DNA of 64,000 nt, from contig NZ_JAPEIQ010000033.1 in NCBI RefSeq assembly GCF_026041215.1, positions 62,001 through 126,000 of the forward strand, read 5' to 3'. Every line of letters starts with the position of its first letter. Position 1 is the stretch's first letter. The DNA comes from Hoyosella sp. YIM 151337 (GTDB lineage Bacteria > Actinomycetota > Actinomycetes > Mycobacteriales > Mycobacteriaceae). This document shows positions 25,247 through 33,030 of this stretch, one piece after another. The notes below the pieces were generated by a model. That model searched no databases and had not been told where the DNA came from. It worked only from the letters and a program-made list of their open reading frames with translations. The translations under genes were made by a program, and so were the position numbers.

Positions 25247-27184
25247 GTGTCGTCTGTGTCGTCGAGCAGCGCGGATTTCCGCAACACCGCATTCCGCAAC
25301 ATTGCTATCGTCGCGCACGTCGACCACGGTAAGACCACCCTGGTTGATGCGATGCTGCGCCAGTCGGGCGCATTTGCTGAGCGCGCCGAACTCGTCGAGC
25401 GGGTGATGGACTCCGGCGATCTCGAGCGTGAAAAAGGCATCACCATTCTGGCTAAGAACACCGCGGTCCGCCGTACCAATCCAGACGGCAGTGAAGTGAT
25501 CATCAATGTGATCGACACTCCCGGACACGCGGATTTCGGCGGTGAGGTGGAGCGTGGCTTGTCGATGGTCGACGCAGTGGTGCTCCTGGTTGATGCGAGC
25601 GAGGGTCCGCTCCCACAAACCCGGTTCGTGCTGCGCAAGGCGCTCGAAGCCGCACTGCCGGTAATTTTGGTGGTCAACAAGACCGACCGGCCAGACGCCC
25701 GCATCGCCGAAGTGGTCGACGAGGTGCACGACCTGCTCCTTGACCTCGCGTCGGACCTCGAGGACGAGCAGGCCGCCGCTGCGGCTGAGCATGCTCTTGA
25801 ATTGCCAGTAGTGTACGCGTGCGCCCGCAGTGGCAAAGCGAGCCTGGCCGCTCCCGCAGATGGCGAAGAGCCTGATTCCCCAGATATTCAGCCGTTGTTC
25901 GATCTTCTCGTCGAGTACGTTCCGGCTCCGAAAGCGGATCCGGAAGCGTCCCTGCAGGCACATGTCACCAACCTCGACGCCTCATCGTTCCTGGGCCGGA
26001 TCGCGCTGGTTCGGATGCACAACGGGCGGCTCCGCAAAGGGCAGACCGTAGCGTGGCTGCGCGGTGACGGCGAGGTCAAGCAGGTCCGCCTCACCGAGCT
26101 GCTCCGCACGGAGGGGGTCACCCGTGTTCCCGCCGAGGTCGCTGAGGCCGGTGACATTGTGGCTGTCGCGGGCATCGAGGACATCATGATCGGCGATACT
26201 CTCGCGGCACCCGAAAATCCGGTCGCGCTGCCACGTATCACGGTGGATGAACCTGCGATTTCCGTCACCATTGGCACGAATACCTCGCCGCTGTCCGGGC
26301 GCAACGGTGGAACGAAGCTGACCGCACGTTTGCTGAAGGCCCGTCTCGATCAGGAGTTGATCGGCAACGTCTCGCTTCGCGTGCTCCCGACCGAACGTCC
26401 CGACGCGTGGGAGGTGCAAGGCCGCGGCGAACTTGCACTTGCCATCCTCGTCGAAACGATGCGCCGCGAAGGCTACGAAATGACGGTCGGCAAGCCGCAG
26501 GTGGTGACGCGAGTCGTCGATGGCAAGATTCAGGAGCCTTACGAGGCGCTCACCATCGACGCCCCAGAGGAGTTTCTGGGGGCGATCACCCAGCTGATGG
26601 CCGCGCGCAAGGGCCGCATGGACCACATGACCAACCACGGCCAAGGTTGGGTACGCATGGAATTCACGGTCCCTGCACGTGGGCTCATCGGATTCCGCAC
26701 AGCGTTCCTCACCGAGACGCGCGGCACGGGTATCGCCAACAGCCACTCGGCGGGATATGCGCCGTGGGCAGGCGAGATTCGCAGCCGGCACACGGGTTCC
26801 CTTGTGTCTGACCGGGCCGGAGCCGTCACGACGTACGCACTGCTTCAGCTTCAGGATCGCGGCAGCTTCTTCGTTGAGCCGGGCGACGCCTGTTACGAAG
26901 GCATGGTGATCGGTGAAAACCCGCGTGCCGAGGATCTCGACGTGAACATCACCAAAGAGAAAAAGCTGACGAACATGCGCTCGTCTACTGGAGATGAGCT
27001 CGAGCGGCTGCAGCGCGCTGCGCGGCTCGACCTCGAGGGTGCACTCGAATTCTGTTCCGGTGACGAGTGTGTCGAAGTGGGGCCAGACGTCGTGCGTGTC
27101 CGTAAAGTTGTGCTCGGTGGCACCGAACGTGCCCGGGAGCGCTCACGGGCGAAAGCGCGGGACAACGCCGCAGTGTCTAGCTGA
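25247..27184 (+). CDS. typA: Ribosome-associated GTPase TypA/BipA
   Basis: TypA/BipA is a translational GTPase related to EF-G that assists 50S assembly and stress or low-temperature growth. The 645-residue product has G1 IVAHVDHGKTTLVDAM, switch I EREKGITILAKNTAV, G3 DTPGHADFGGEVERG and G4 VVNKTDRPDAR. EF-G-like domains II, III and V (GRGELALAILVETMRREGYE) and the BipA-specific C-terminal domain with YEGMVIGENPRAEDLDVNIT follow. Of several upstream starts in the frame, GTG 25247 is preferred because AGGAG (25237-25241) is 5 bases away and the protein then begins just before the G-domain. Confidence 0.94.
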   Translation: MSSVSSSSADFRNTAFRNIAIVAHVDHGKTTLVDAMLRQSGAFAERAELVERVMDSGDLEREKGITILAKNTAVRRTNPDGSEVIINVIDTPGHADFGGEVERGLSMVDAVVLLVDASEGPLPQTRFVLRKALEAALPVILVVNKTDRPDARIAEVVDEVHDLLLDLASDLEDEQAAAAAEHALELPVVYACARSGKASLAAPADGEEPDSPDIQPLFDLLVEYVPAPKADPEASLQAHVTNLDASSFLGRIALVRMHNGRLRKGQTVAWLRGDGEVKQVRLTELLRTEGVTRVPAEVAEAGDIVAVAGIEDIMIGDTLAAPENPVALPRITVDEPAISVTIGTNTSPLSGRNGGTKLTARLLKARLDQELIGNVSLRVLPTERPDAWEVQGRGELALAILVETMRREGYEMTVGKPQVVTRVVDGKIQEPYEALTIDAPEEFLGAITQLMAARKGRMDHMTNHGQGWVRMEFTVPARGLIGFRTAFLTETRGTGIANSHSAGYAPWAGEIRSRHTGSLVSDRAGAVTTYALLQLQDRGSFFVEPGDACYEGMVIGENPRAEDLDVNITKEKKLTNMRSSTGDELERLQRAARLDLEGALEFCSGDECVEVGPDVVRVRKVVLGGTERARERSRAKARDNAAVSS

Positions 27185-27304
27185 TCCACGGTTCGCTTGC
27201 GTCACGGCGCGACCCTGCGAGGGTGCGTGCCACTGTTACGTACCCGTGGCACGATTGCAGAGAAGGTGGGCCAGGCGGCGGAATTCACGGGCAGGGGAGG
27301 TTCA

Positions 27305-29137
27305 GTGCGGAGGTCCCGGGCAGCGCGGTGTGCGCGGCGAAGCCGAATTGCCACCGCATGCACCAGTGGAGCGGCTGCACTAGCGCTCGTACTCACCGGT
27401 TGCACGGCGAGCCCGCCGCCCCCGATCGAAAGCACCGGAACAGTGACGCCGACGAGGCAGCCGCCGCCAGTGTCCAACGAAGTCGTCGTCGCTATCGACG
27501 ACATCGGTCTTGGCTTTAATCCGCATCTGCTGTCTCACCTATCGCCGGTGAGCCGGGCAGTCGCGGATCTGGTCCTGCCGAGTCCCTTCCGCCCGGTACA
27601 AGATCCGGATGCTCCTGGGGGATTTGTCTGGGAGGCAGACCCCTCACTCATCGTGTCCGCGGACGTCATCGAAGACGGATCGGGCGAGAACCCGTTCACA
27701 GTCGAATACGTGCTGCGGAATGAGGCGCAGTGGTCTGATGCCGCACCGATCGCAGCCGAGGACTTTCAGTACCTGTGGCGGCAGATGACAACGCAGCCAG
27801 GTGTGGTTGACCCCGCGGGGTATGACCTCATCGAGTCGATCGCGTCGTCGTCCGGCGGAAAAACTGTGACAGTACGCTTCCGGCAGCCATACCCCGCGTG
27901 GCGCGAGCTTTTTACCTACTTGCTGCCAGCGCACCTCATTAAAGACTCGCCAGGCGGTTTTGATGCGGGCCTCACTGAGACGATTCCAGTTTCCGGTTCG
28001 CGGTTTCACATCGATCGGGTGGACCGCGGGCGCGACGACATTCGGCTCGAACGCAATGACCGCTTCTGGGACGTGCCGGCGCGGCTAGATCAAATACATC
28101 TGCGGAGGGGCGGGACTCCAGCGCAGATCGCGGATACGCTGCGCAGCCAGGACGCCCAGATAGCAGATGTGCATGGCGGAGCGGCTTTGCAAGCTCAGCT
28201 TTCCGCGATCGCCGGGCTAGACAGTGCGCGCAATTATCAGACTCGGGCGCTGCAACTCGTGCTGAACACACGTGTAGAACCACTGGATGACCAGAACGTG
28301 CGCAACGCACTTATCAGCTTTCTCGACACTGATGTTCTGGCGACAGTCGGAGGTGGTGGTGCCGCGACTGTCGCCCCCGCTCAGGCACAGCTCACCCCGC
28401 CTTCATCACCGTCCTATACACCAACAGCCCCGAGCCGGATGCGGTACGAGGAAGCAATAACTGTCCTGGCGGATGCCGGTTACGAACTTGTCGACGGCGT
28501 GCTGCGCCGGGATGGCGAACCGACCGGTGCCGCACTCACTGTCGTGCTTGGCGTTCCCGCAGGCGATGAAGCGGCCCGCGCTGTCGCGAACACCGCGGCC
28601 GATCAATTGCGGCAAAATGGGGTCCGCCCGCGCGTCACTGAAATGGCTCCCGCACGACTTTACGGGGATGCGCTCACTGGTGGCGAGGTCGACGCTGTCG
28701 TCGGTTGGGTTCAGGCGGGGTACGACCCGGCAACAGTACTGGCATCGCGCTGGGCGTGTCCGCCCGTGGACGTTCCCGCCGAGCCCGGACGGGGCGCCGA
28801 ACCTGATGATCCCACCGCTGAGGACAGCAACTCCGATCAGCCTGACGAGGGTAGAGCGCGAGTGCGTGACGTCGTGCGCGCGCCCAGCAACCTGTCTGGC
28901 GCGTGCGAGCCAGCCCTCAGCGATACCGTCGCGGCGGTACTGACGGGCCGCCAGGATCTGCACGGTGTTCTGCCATCCATCGAATCACAGCTCTGGCAGC
29001 TCGGGGCGGTGGTGCCGATTTTGCAGGATGCGACACTTCTTGCCGCCACTGATGTGGTCACCGGTGTCGAACTCGACGTTCCTGTCCCGGTCGGAGTGTT
29101 CAGCTCGGCCGCCGAGTGGGTGAGGTTGCCCCGATGA
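27305..29137 (+). CDS. lpqW: LpqW-like lipoprotein (family 5 solute-binding fold)
   Basis: LpqW controls the flow of intermediates between PIM and lipomannan/lipoarabinomannan synthesis in mycobacteria, probably outside the membrane. The 610-residue product has a lipoprotein signal ending LALVLTGC. A Pro-rich linker follows, then a family 5 extracellular solute-binding fold with EYVLRNEAQWSDAAPIAAED and DFQYLWRQMTTQPG. Gene order typA-lpqW-mshB matches Rv1165-Rv1166-Rv1170. GTG 27305 has GGGGAGG four bases upstream and gives a proper signal peptide. The stop overlaps mshB. An ordinary oligopeptide-binding protein is the alternative, but no permease is adjacent. Confidence 0.82.
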   Translation: MRRSRAARCARRSRIATACTSGAAALALVLTGCTASPPPPIESTGTVTPTRQPPPVSNEVVVAIDDIGLGFNPHLLSHLSPVSRAVADLVLPSPFRPVQDPDAPGGFVWEADPSLIVSADVIEDGSGENPFTVEYVLRNEAQWSDAAPIAAEDFQYLWRQMTTQPGVVDPAGYDLIESIASSSGGKTVTVRFRQPYPAWRELFTYLLPAHLIKDSPGGFDAGLTETIPVSGSRFHIDRVDRGRDDIRLERNDRFWDVPARLDQIHLRRGGTPAQIADTLRSQDAQIADVHGGAALQAQLSAIAGLDSARNYQTRALQLVLNTRVEPLDDQNVRNALISFLDTDVLATVGGGGAATVAPAQAQLTPPSSPSYTPTAPSRMRYEEAITVLADAGYELVDGVLRRDGEPTGAALTVVLGVPAGDEAARAVANTAADQLRQNGVRPRVTEMAPARLYGDALTGGEVDAVVGWVQAGYDPATVLASRWACPPVDVPAEPGRGAEPDDPTAEDSNSDQPDEGRARVRDVVRAPSNLSGACEPALSDTVAAVLTGRQDLHGVLPSIESQLWQLGAVVPILQDATLLAATDVVTGVELDVPVPVGVFSSAAEWVRLPR

Positions 29138-30015
29138 CTGTCCGGCCGCAGCGGGTGCTGTTCGTGCATGCGCACCCAGATGACGAAACCCTGATCACCG
29201 GCGGAACGATCGCTCGTTACCTTCGCGACGGCGCTGAGGTGCGGGTGGTTACCTGCACGCTCGGCGAGGAAGGTGAGGTGATTGGGCAGGAATACGCGCA
29301 GCTGTGCGCGGACGCAGCCGATCAGCTTGGGGGTTACCGAATACTCGAACTGACACAGGCGCTTGCTGCGCTGAGCGGGAATCGGCCAGCAATAACTCCG
29401 CGCTTCCTTGGCGGTGCGGGCAGGTTCCGTGATTCTGGCATGGCAGATATGCCGTCAAGCCAAAATCCGCGCGCGTTCGTCAACGCGGATCTGTCGCTCG
29501 CGGCGGAAGAACTCGCAGCGCTGATCACCGATTTTCAGCCGCACGTTGTTACCACATACGACCCTGACGGTACCTACGGGCACCCGGACCACATGCGGGT
29601 GCATGCCGTCACGAACGCCGCGGTCGTCCGGGCTCAAGAACGCGGGTGGGACGTCCCGAAGCTGTATTGGGCTGTGGCGGGCCGGGCATATGCGCAGGCT
29701 GCAGCCCGCGCATTGAAGGGCGTTCCCGAGGGCTGGGTGCATGCCCCCGCAGATGGCCTCGGCAGGTTTCCCGACGAGCAGATCACCACGAGGATCGATG
29801 TGTCGAGCGTCCTCGCCGCCAAGCGGGCCGCGCTGCGCGCGCACGCGACGCAAGTGACCCTGGCCGCGAATGGGATGGCGTTCGCCCTCTCCAACAAGAT
29901 TGCGCAACCTGTCCTCGCCGAGGAGCACTTCGTGCTCGTCCGCACGGGCGCTGGGTGCAAAGGCACCCTGCTGGATGGGGTTGTCGATGAAACAGACCTC
30001 TTCGCTGGGTTGTGA
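29134..30015 (+). CDS. mshB: Mycothiol biosynthesis deacetylase MshB
   Basis: MshB deacetylates GlcNAc-inositol to GlcN-inositol in mycothiol synthesis, using zinc. The 293-residue product has the family motif VLFVHAHPDDETLITGGTIA with His14 and Asp17 as zinc ligands, and a second histidine in TYGHPDHMRVHAVT. TCTLGEEGEVIGQEYAQL is also typical of MshB. It starts at ATG 29134, overlapping the lpqW stop as ATGA. The paralogue Mca, which cleaves mycothiol S-conjugates, is the alternative. The length and the position next to lpqW favour MshB. Confidence 0.92.
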   Translation: MTVRPQRVLFVHAHPDDETLITGGTIARYLRDGAEVRVVTCTLGEEGEVIGQEYAQLCADAADQLGGYRILELTQALAALSGNRPAITPRFLGGAGRFRDSGMADMPSSQNPRAFVNADLSLAAEELAALITDFQPHVVTTYDPDGTYGHPDHMRVHAVTNAAVVRAQERGWDVPKLYWAVAGRAYAQAAARALKGVPEGWVHAPADGLGRFPDEQITTRIDVSSVLAAKRAALRAHATQVTLAANGMAFALSNKIAQPVLAEEHFVLVRTGAGCKGTLLDGVVDETDLFAGL

Positions 30016-30064
30016 CACGACACCACCCGCTACGCTGTCCAATAAGACCGTGGGAGGTTACGAG

Positions 30065-30202
30065 ATGGACATCATTGCGTGGATCATGGATCCAGTCCGC
30101 TACGAGGCGGAGATTTCCGAGGCATACTGGGGCGCCATTTACGCCTGGGTCGATTCGGTGAGCGCCTACCTCACGCAGATGGGTTATCCGCCGGTTGGCT
30201 GA
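30065..30202 (+). CDS. Small aromatic-rich hypothetical protein (45 aa)
   Basis: From ATG 30065 to the stop at 30200-30202 the frame encodes MDIIAWIMDPVRYEAEISEA, then YWGAIYAWVDSVSAYLTQMG and a short end. GGGAGG lies about 8 bases upstream. It is rich in Tyr, Trp and acidic residues and is probably an amphipathic helix rather than a membrane span. It overlaps the next gene by 8 bases, which suggests coupling. I do not recognise a family; the good ribosome-binding site is the main support. Confidence 0.55.
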   Translation: MDIIAWIMDPVRYEAEISEAYWGAIYAWVDSVSAYLTQMGYPPVG

Positions 30203-30695
30203 TGGGACGCAAACGGATGGCCGGCGGCTCAATTTACGCGGAGTAGCTGACGCCGCGCGCTCGGCGCGCCTGCCCTACGGTGATCCAGAAAATCTCACCA
30301 GGCTCGACTACATCATCGTTGCGGTGCTGTGCGTCGACGGATTCATCCTCGGCCTCGTGTCGGTGTTTTTTCTGCCCAGTTACGTTGGGGGAGTGCCATT
30401 TCCGCTGTCCGTCTTTGTGAGCGCGGTCGGCAATATCGTGCTTGTGGAGGCGGCGCGCAGGCTCGGTTTCGGGCGTGCGATGGCAGCGGTTCCCGTCGCG
30501 GCATGGATGATCGCGGTACTGCTCGCCTATGCGGGGGGACCTGGCGGCGACATGGTGATTCCGGCTGCGGACGCGCGGGGGCTGTTCCTCGTCCTCGGTG
30601 GCCTGGTGCCGGTTGGGTTCTGGCTATTTCGTGACATGGTTCAGTTCGACCCGGCACACCGCTCCGGCGACCGCGGAAATTGGCTGTCACGCTGA
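30195..30695 (+). CDS. Four-helix membrane protein downstream of mshB (Rv1171-like)
   Basis: This 166-residue protein has about four membrane helices: IIVAVLCVDGFILGLVSVFF, then FPLSVFVSAVGNIVLVEAAR, then AMAAVPVAAWMIAVLLAYAG and GLFLVLGGLVPVGFWLFRDM. A short N-terminal cytoplasmic stretch and a basic C-terminus flank them. The position right after mshB matches Rv1171, a conserved protein of unknown function. The only start preceding the first helix with reasonable length is TTG 30195, so the N-terminus is uncertain. The 3' end runs 55 bases into the convergent PH-domain gene. Confidence 0.65.
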   Translation: MADGTQTDGRRLNLRGVADAARSARLPYGDPENLTRLDYIIVAVLCVDGFILGLVSVFFLPSYVGGVPFPLSVFVSAVGNIVLVEAARRLGFGRAMAAVPVAAWMIAVLLAYAGGPGGDMVIPAADARGLFLVLGGLVPVGFWLFRDMVQFDPAHRSGDRGNWLSR

Positions 30696-32359
30696 AACGT
30701 CCGGCTCATGCCCGGCGTCACGGACTCGATCAGATCCCAGGCATCCACTGCGGGCATGTCTTCCACCGAGTACGCACCCCGGCCGGCTGGGGTCGCCGCT
30801 GTCACGGTTGCGAGGCCTGCGCGGCGCTGGAAGAAGGTCTGAGTGATCGTCCACCCGATGATGCCCTGCGCCGCGACACAGTCTCGGGACCGCGTGAGTG
30901 AGCCGCTTTGGCAGATGAGCCAGCCAGCCGGTGTCGCGTGCCCTAGCGCACGGTAGCGATCAATACCCAGGAACACCGACAGCGCCACGATAACGGCCGC
31001 GAGCACCCACGCCCACCGCGGCAGACCAGCGATCGTGTTCTCCACGACGAGCATCCCGGCTACCGCGAGCAACGGCAGGATCAACGCCCGAAAGAGCCGC
31101 CGCTGCAGGGCTTTCGGCCCATGACGGCGCAGTGGGGTGCGGGCGAGTTCACCATCGTGGAGCACGGCGCCAAACACCTCGCGCGCCCGTCGCTGCGGCG
31201 CGTCCGGCAGGATCAGCGAGGATTCACCGGAAGCGTCGCGAAGCCCAGTCATGATCGCGCGTGCGCGGGCGCCACCAGCGGCGCGCAGCAGCAGCGGGTT
31301 CTCGATTGTGACGCCACGCAAGCGGCGGCGGTCCAGGGTGCTTTCACGTGTATTGAGCAAGCCATGATGCACGCGCAGCGTGCGGCCGTCGTCGTGGAGG
31401 GTGAAGCCGGAGTAGGTCAAAAAGTATTGCGCCATGGCGATCAGGCTGGCGACAATCACGAGCCCCGCTATTGCAGCTGTCCCAGCCAGGAAGGGGTTGA
31501 CGTCGCGCACCGCGTCAGCGCTCTCGGCGATGAACTGCGTATCGAGCAGCCGTTCGTAGACGGCACCCGACTGAAAGAACAGCCCCAGACCGGCGAGGAT
31601 GATGAACACTCCAGTGAATCCGAAGGGTGCATACCACGTCCACGCGCGCTTCCAGTGCGCGAGCTCGGGCCCGGGCGTGCGCTGTCCGGCAGCACGTTCC
31701 GCGGCAGGGCCGATTGAGCTGTCGTCCGCTGCGGTGCCCGGCGCGTCGCTGTCATCAGCTGCGGCCCGGACGCCCGCCAGGAGGACCTCGCGGAGTTCGG
31801 GCACATCCTTCGCGGCGATCGCGTCGAGTTCGAAACTGCTGCCAGATAACCCGGCTGAGCGCTGACCGGTTCCGATTCGCAGGACGGCCAGCCCCAGCAT
31901 GCGGTGCAGTACGGTCGCTCGAACATCAACAGACCGAATCCGTGAGCGGGGGATCGAGAGGACGTTGCGGCTGATCAGCCCCGTTTTGAGCTGCACGTGT
32001 TCCGGGCCGACGCGGTACCGCGTCATCAGCCAGTCGATACATGCGACGTACACGAACGCGGCAGCACCCAGGATGATCCACGTGGGGTTACCGGTTTGTG
32101 CGCCCACGAATAATGGCACGATGATCGCGGGCAGTGCGCGGAACCCGGCGGTGATGGGCTTGACAAGCAGCATTCGGGGGTTGAGCTGTTTCCATGGCAC
32201 TGCCTGGTCAGCGGGACTCGTCGTCTCGTCGTCAGGGGCATGCGGTGCGGTGCGGTCCAGTGACGGGGGAGCCCATACATCTGCCGAATCGCTGGGCTCG
32301 CCCTGCGGCACGGCAGCCGGTCGATCCGGCTGGTCGCCGGGGGGTGTCGGACCGCTCAC
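30641..32359 (-). CDS. YdbT-like membrane protein with PH (DUF304/bPH2) domains
   Basis: This 572-residue protein has a disordered acidic N-terminus of about 50 residues. Several membrane helix pairs follow (ALPAIIVPLFVGAQTG..., FTGVFIILAGLGLFFQSGAV, GTAAIAGLVIVASLIAMAQY, LPLLAVAGMLVVENTIAG). Between them are repeated bacterial PH domains of the DUF304 type, recognisable by RYRVGPEHVQLKTGLISRNV, SIPRSRIRSVDVRATVLHRM and LGLAVLRIGTG. This is the architecture of B. subtilis YdbT, which acts with YdbS. GTG 32359 overlaps the ydbS-like stop. Function is unproven; resistance to amylocyclicin is reported for the Bacillus pair. Confidence 0.82.
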   Translation of the reverse strand: MSGPTPPGDQPDRPAAVPQGEPSDSADVWAPPSLDRTAPHAPDDETTSPADQAVPWKQLNPRMLLVKPITAGFRALPAIIVPLFVGAQTGNPTWIILGAAAFVYVACIDWLMTRYRVGPEHVQLKTGLISRNVLSIPRSRIRSVDVRATVLHRMLGLAVLRIGTGQRSAGLSGSSFELDAIAAKDVPELREVLLAGVRAAADDSDAPGTAADDSSIGPAAERAAGQRTPGPELAHWKRAWTWYAPFGFTGVFIILAGLGLFFQSGAVYERLLDTQFIAESADAVRDVNPFLAGTAAIAGLVIVASLIAMAQYFLTYSGFTLHDDGRTLRVHHGLLNTRESTLDRRRLRGVTIENPLLLRAAGGARARAIMTGLRDASGESSLILPDAPQRRAREVFGAVLHDGELARTPLRRHGPKALQRRLFRALILPLLAVAGMLVVENTIAGLPRWAWVLAAVIVALSVFLGIDRYRALGHATPAGWLICQSGSLTRSRDCVAAQGIIGWTITQTFFQRRAGLATVTAATPAGRGAYSVEDMPAVDAWDLIESVTPGMSRTFQRDSQFPRSPERCAGSN

Positions 32360-32865
32360 GTTGCGTCACCCCGTGTGCGCGCCGCGATGTCCGTGAGTTC
32401 GCGCACTGTGCGATCAGCGACGTCTTCGTCGAGCGCGGTGATCGTCACTGCGCCTGCAGAGGAGGCGGTTGTCACAGTGACGGTGGACAGGCCAAGCAGT
32501 CGGTCGATCGGGCCGCGTGTGGTATCGACTGTTTGCACGCGGGAGATCGGCGCGATCCGGCGTTCCTGCACGAACCAGCCCTGACGTGTGTACACGGCTT
32601 CATCACTGATTTCCCACCGGTGGACGTGGTAGCGCCATAACGGCACGCCGATGATGTGCAGCGGTGCGAGCACGAGAGTCGCGACGAGCGCGGCGATGTG
32701 CGGCCAGGTCGCCGGGTCACCCGAGAGCCCAGCCCAGATCATTTGTCCCAGCAGCAGGAAACCCCAGCCGATCGCGGCACTGAACCCCCACAGCAACGGA
32801 GCCTTCTTGCTCGGTCGCCAGGCGGGGTCCGCCATCCGGATGCGGTCGGGTTGCTCGACTGACAC
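32356..32865 (-). CDS. YdbS-like membrane protein with one PH (DUF304) domain
   Basis: This 169-residue protein has two N-terminal membrane helices ([20 protein letters not shown] and [20 protein letters not shown]). One bacterial PH domain follows: [60 protein letters not shown]. It is the usual partner of the larger YdbT protein and overlaps its start by 4 bases, so the two are made together. It starts at GTG 32865 and is divergent from fbiC. Confidence 0.83.
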   Translation of the reverse strand: MSVEQPDRIRMADPAWRPSKKAPLLWGFSAAIGWGFLLLGQMIWAGLSGDPATWPHIAALVATLVLAPLHIIGVPLWRYHVHRWEISDEAVYTRQGWFVQERRIAPISRVQTVDTTRGPIDRLLGLSTVTVTTASSAGAVTITALDEDVADRTVRELTDIAARTRGDAT

Positions 32866-32924
32866 TCGTCCCCACTTTCTGATGGCCGTTTTCTGGTGGC
32901 TTGCAGGTGCCGGATTTGTCCGCA

Positions 32925-32990
32925 GGGCAGGCGCGTGACGTGGCCAAATCCTCGTGCCTTCACCCCAACTGTACGGGTTCGCGCCTGCCC
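32925..32990. promoter_or_regulatory. Widely spaced 11-bp dyad between ydbS-like gene and fbiC
   Basis: GGGCAGGCGCG (32925-32935) and CGCGCCTGCCC (32980-32990) are perfect inverted copies 44 bases apart in the divergent promoter region. It could be two operator half-sites or a long-loop hairpin; the sequence does not decide. Confidence 0.3.
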
Positions 32991-33030
32991 CACGCTGGTC
33001 GCTGCCCGGTCTTTAGAGCATTATCGAGGG

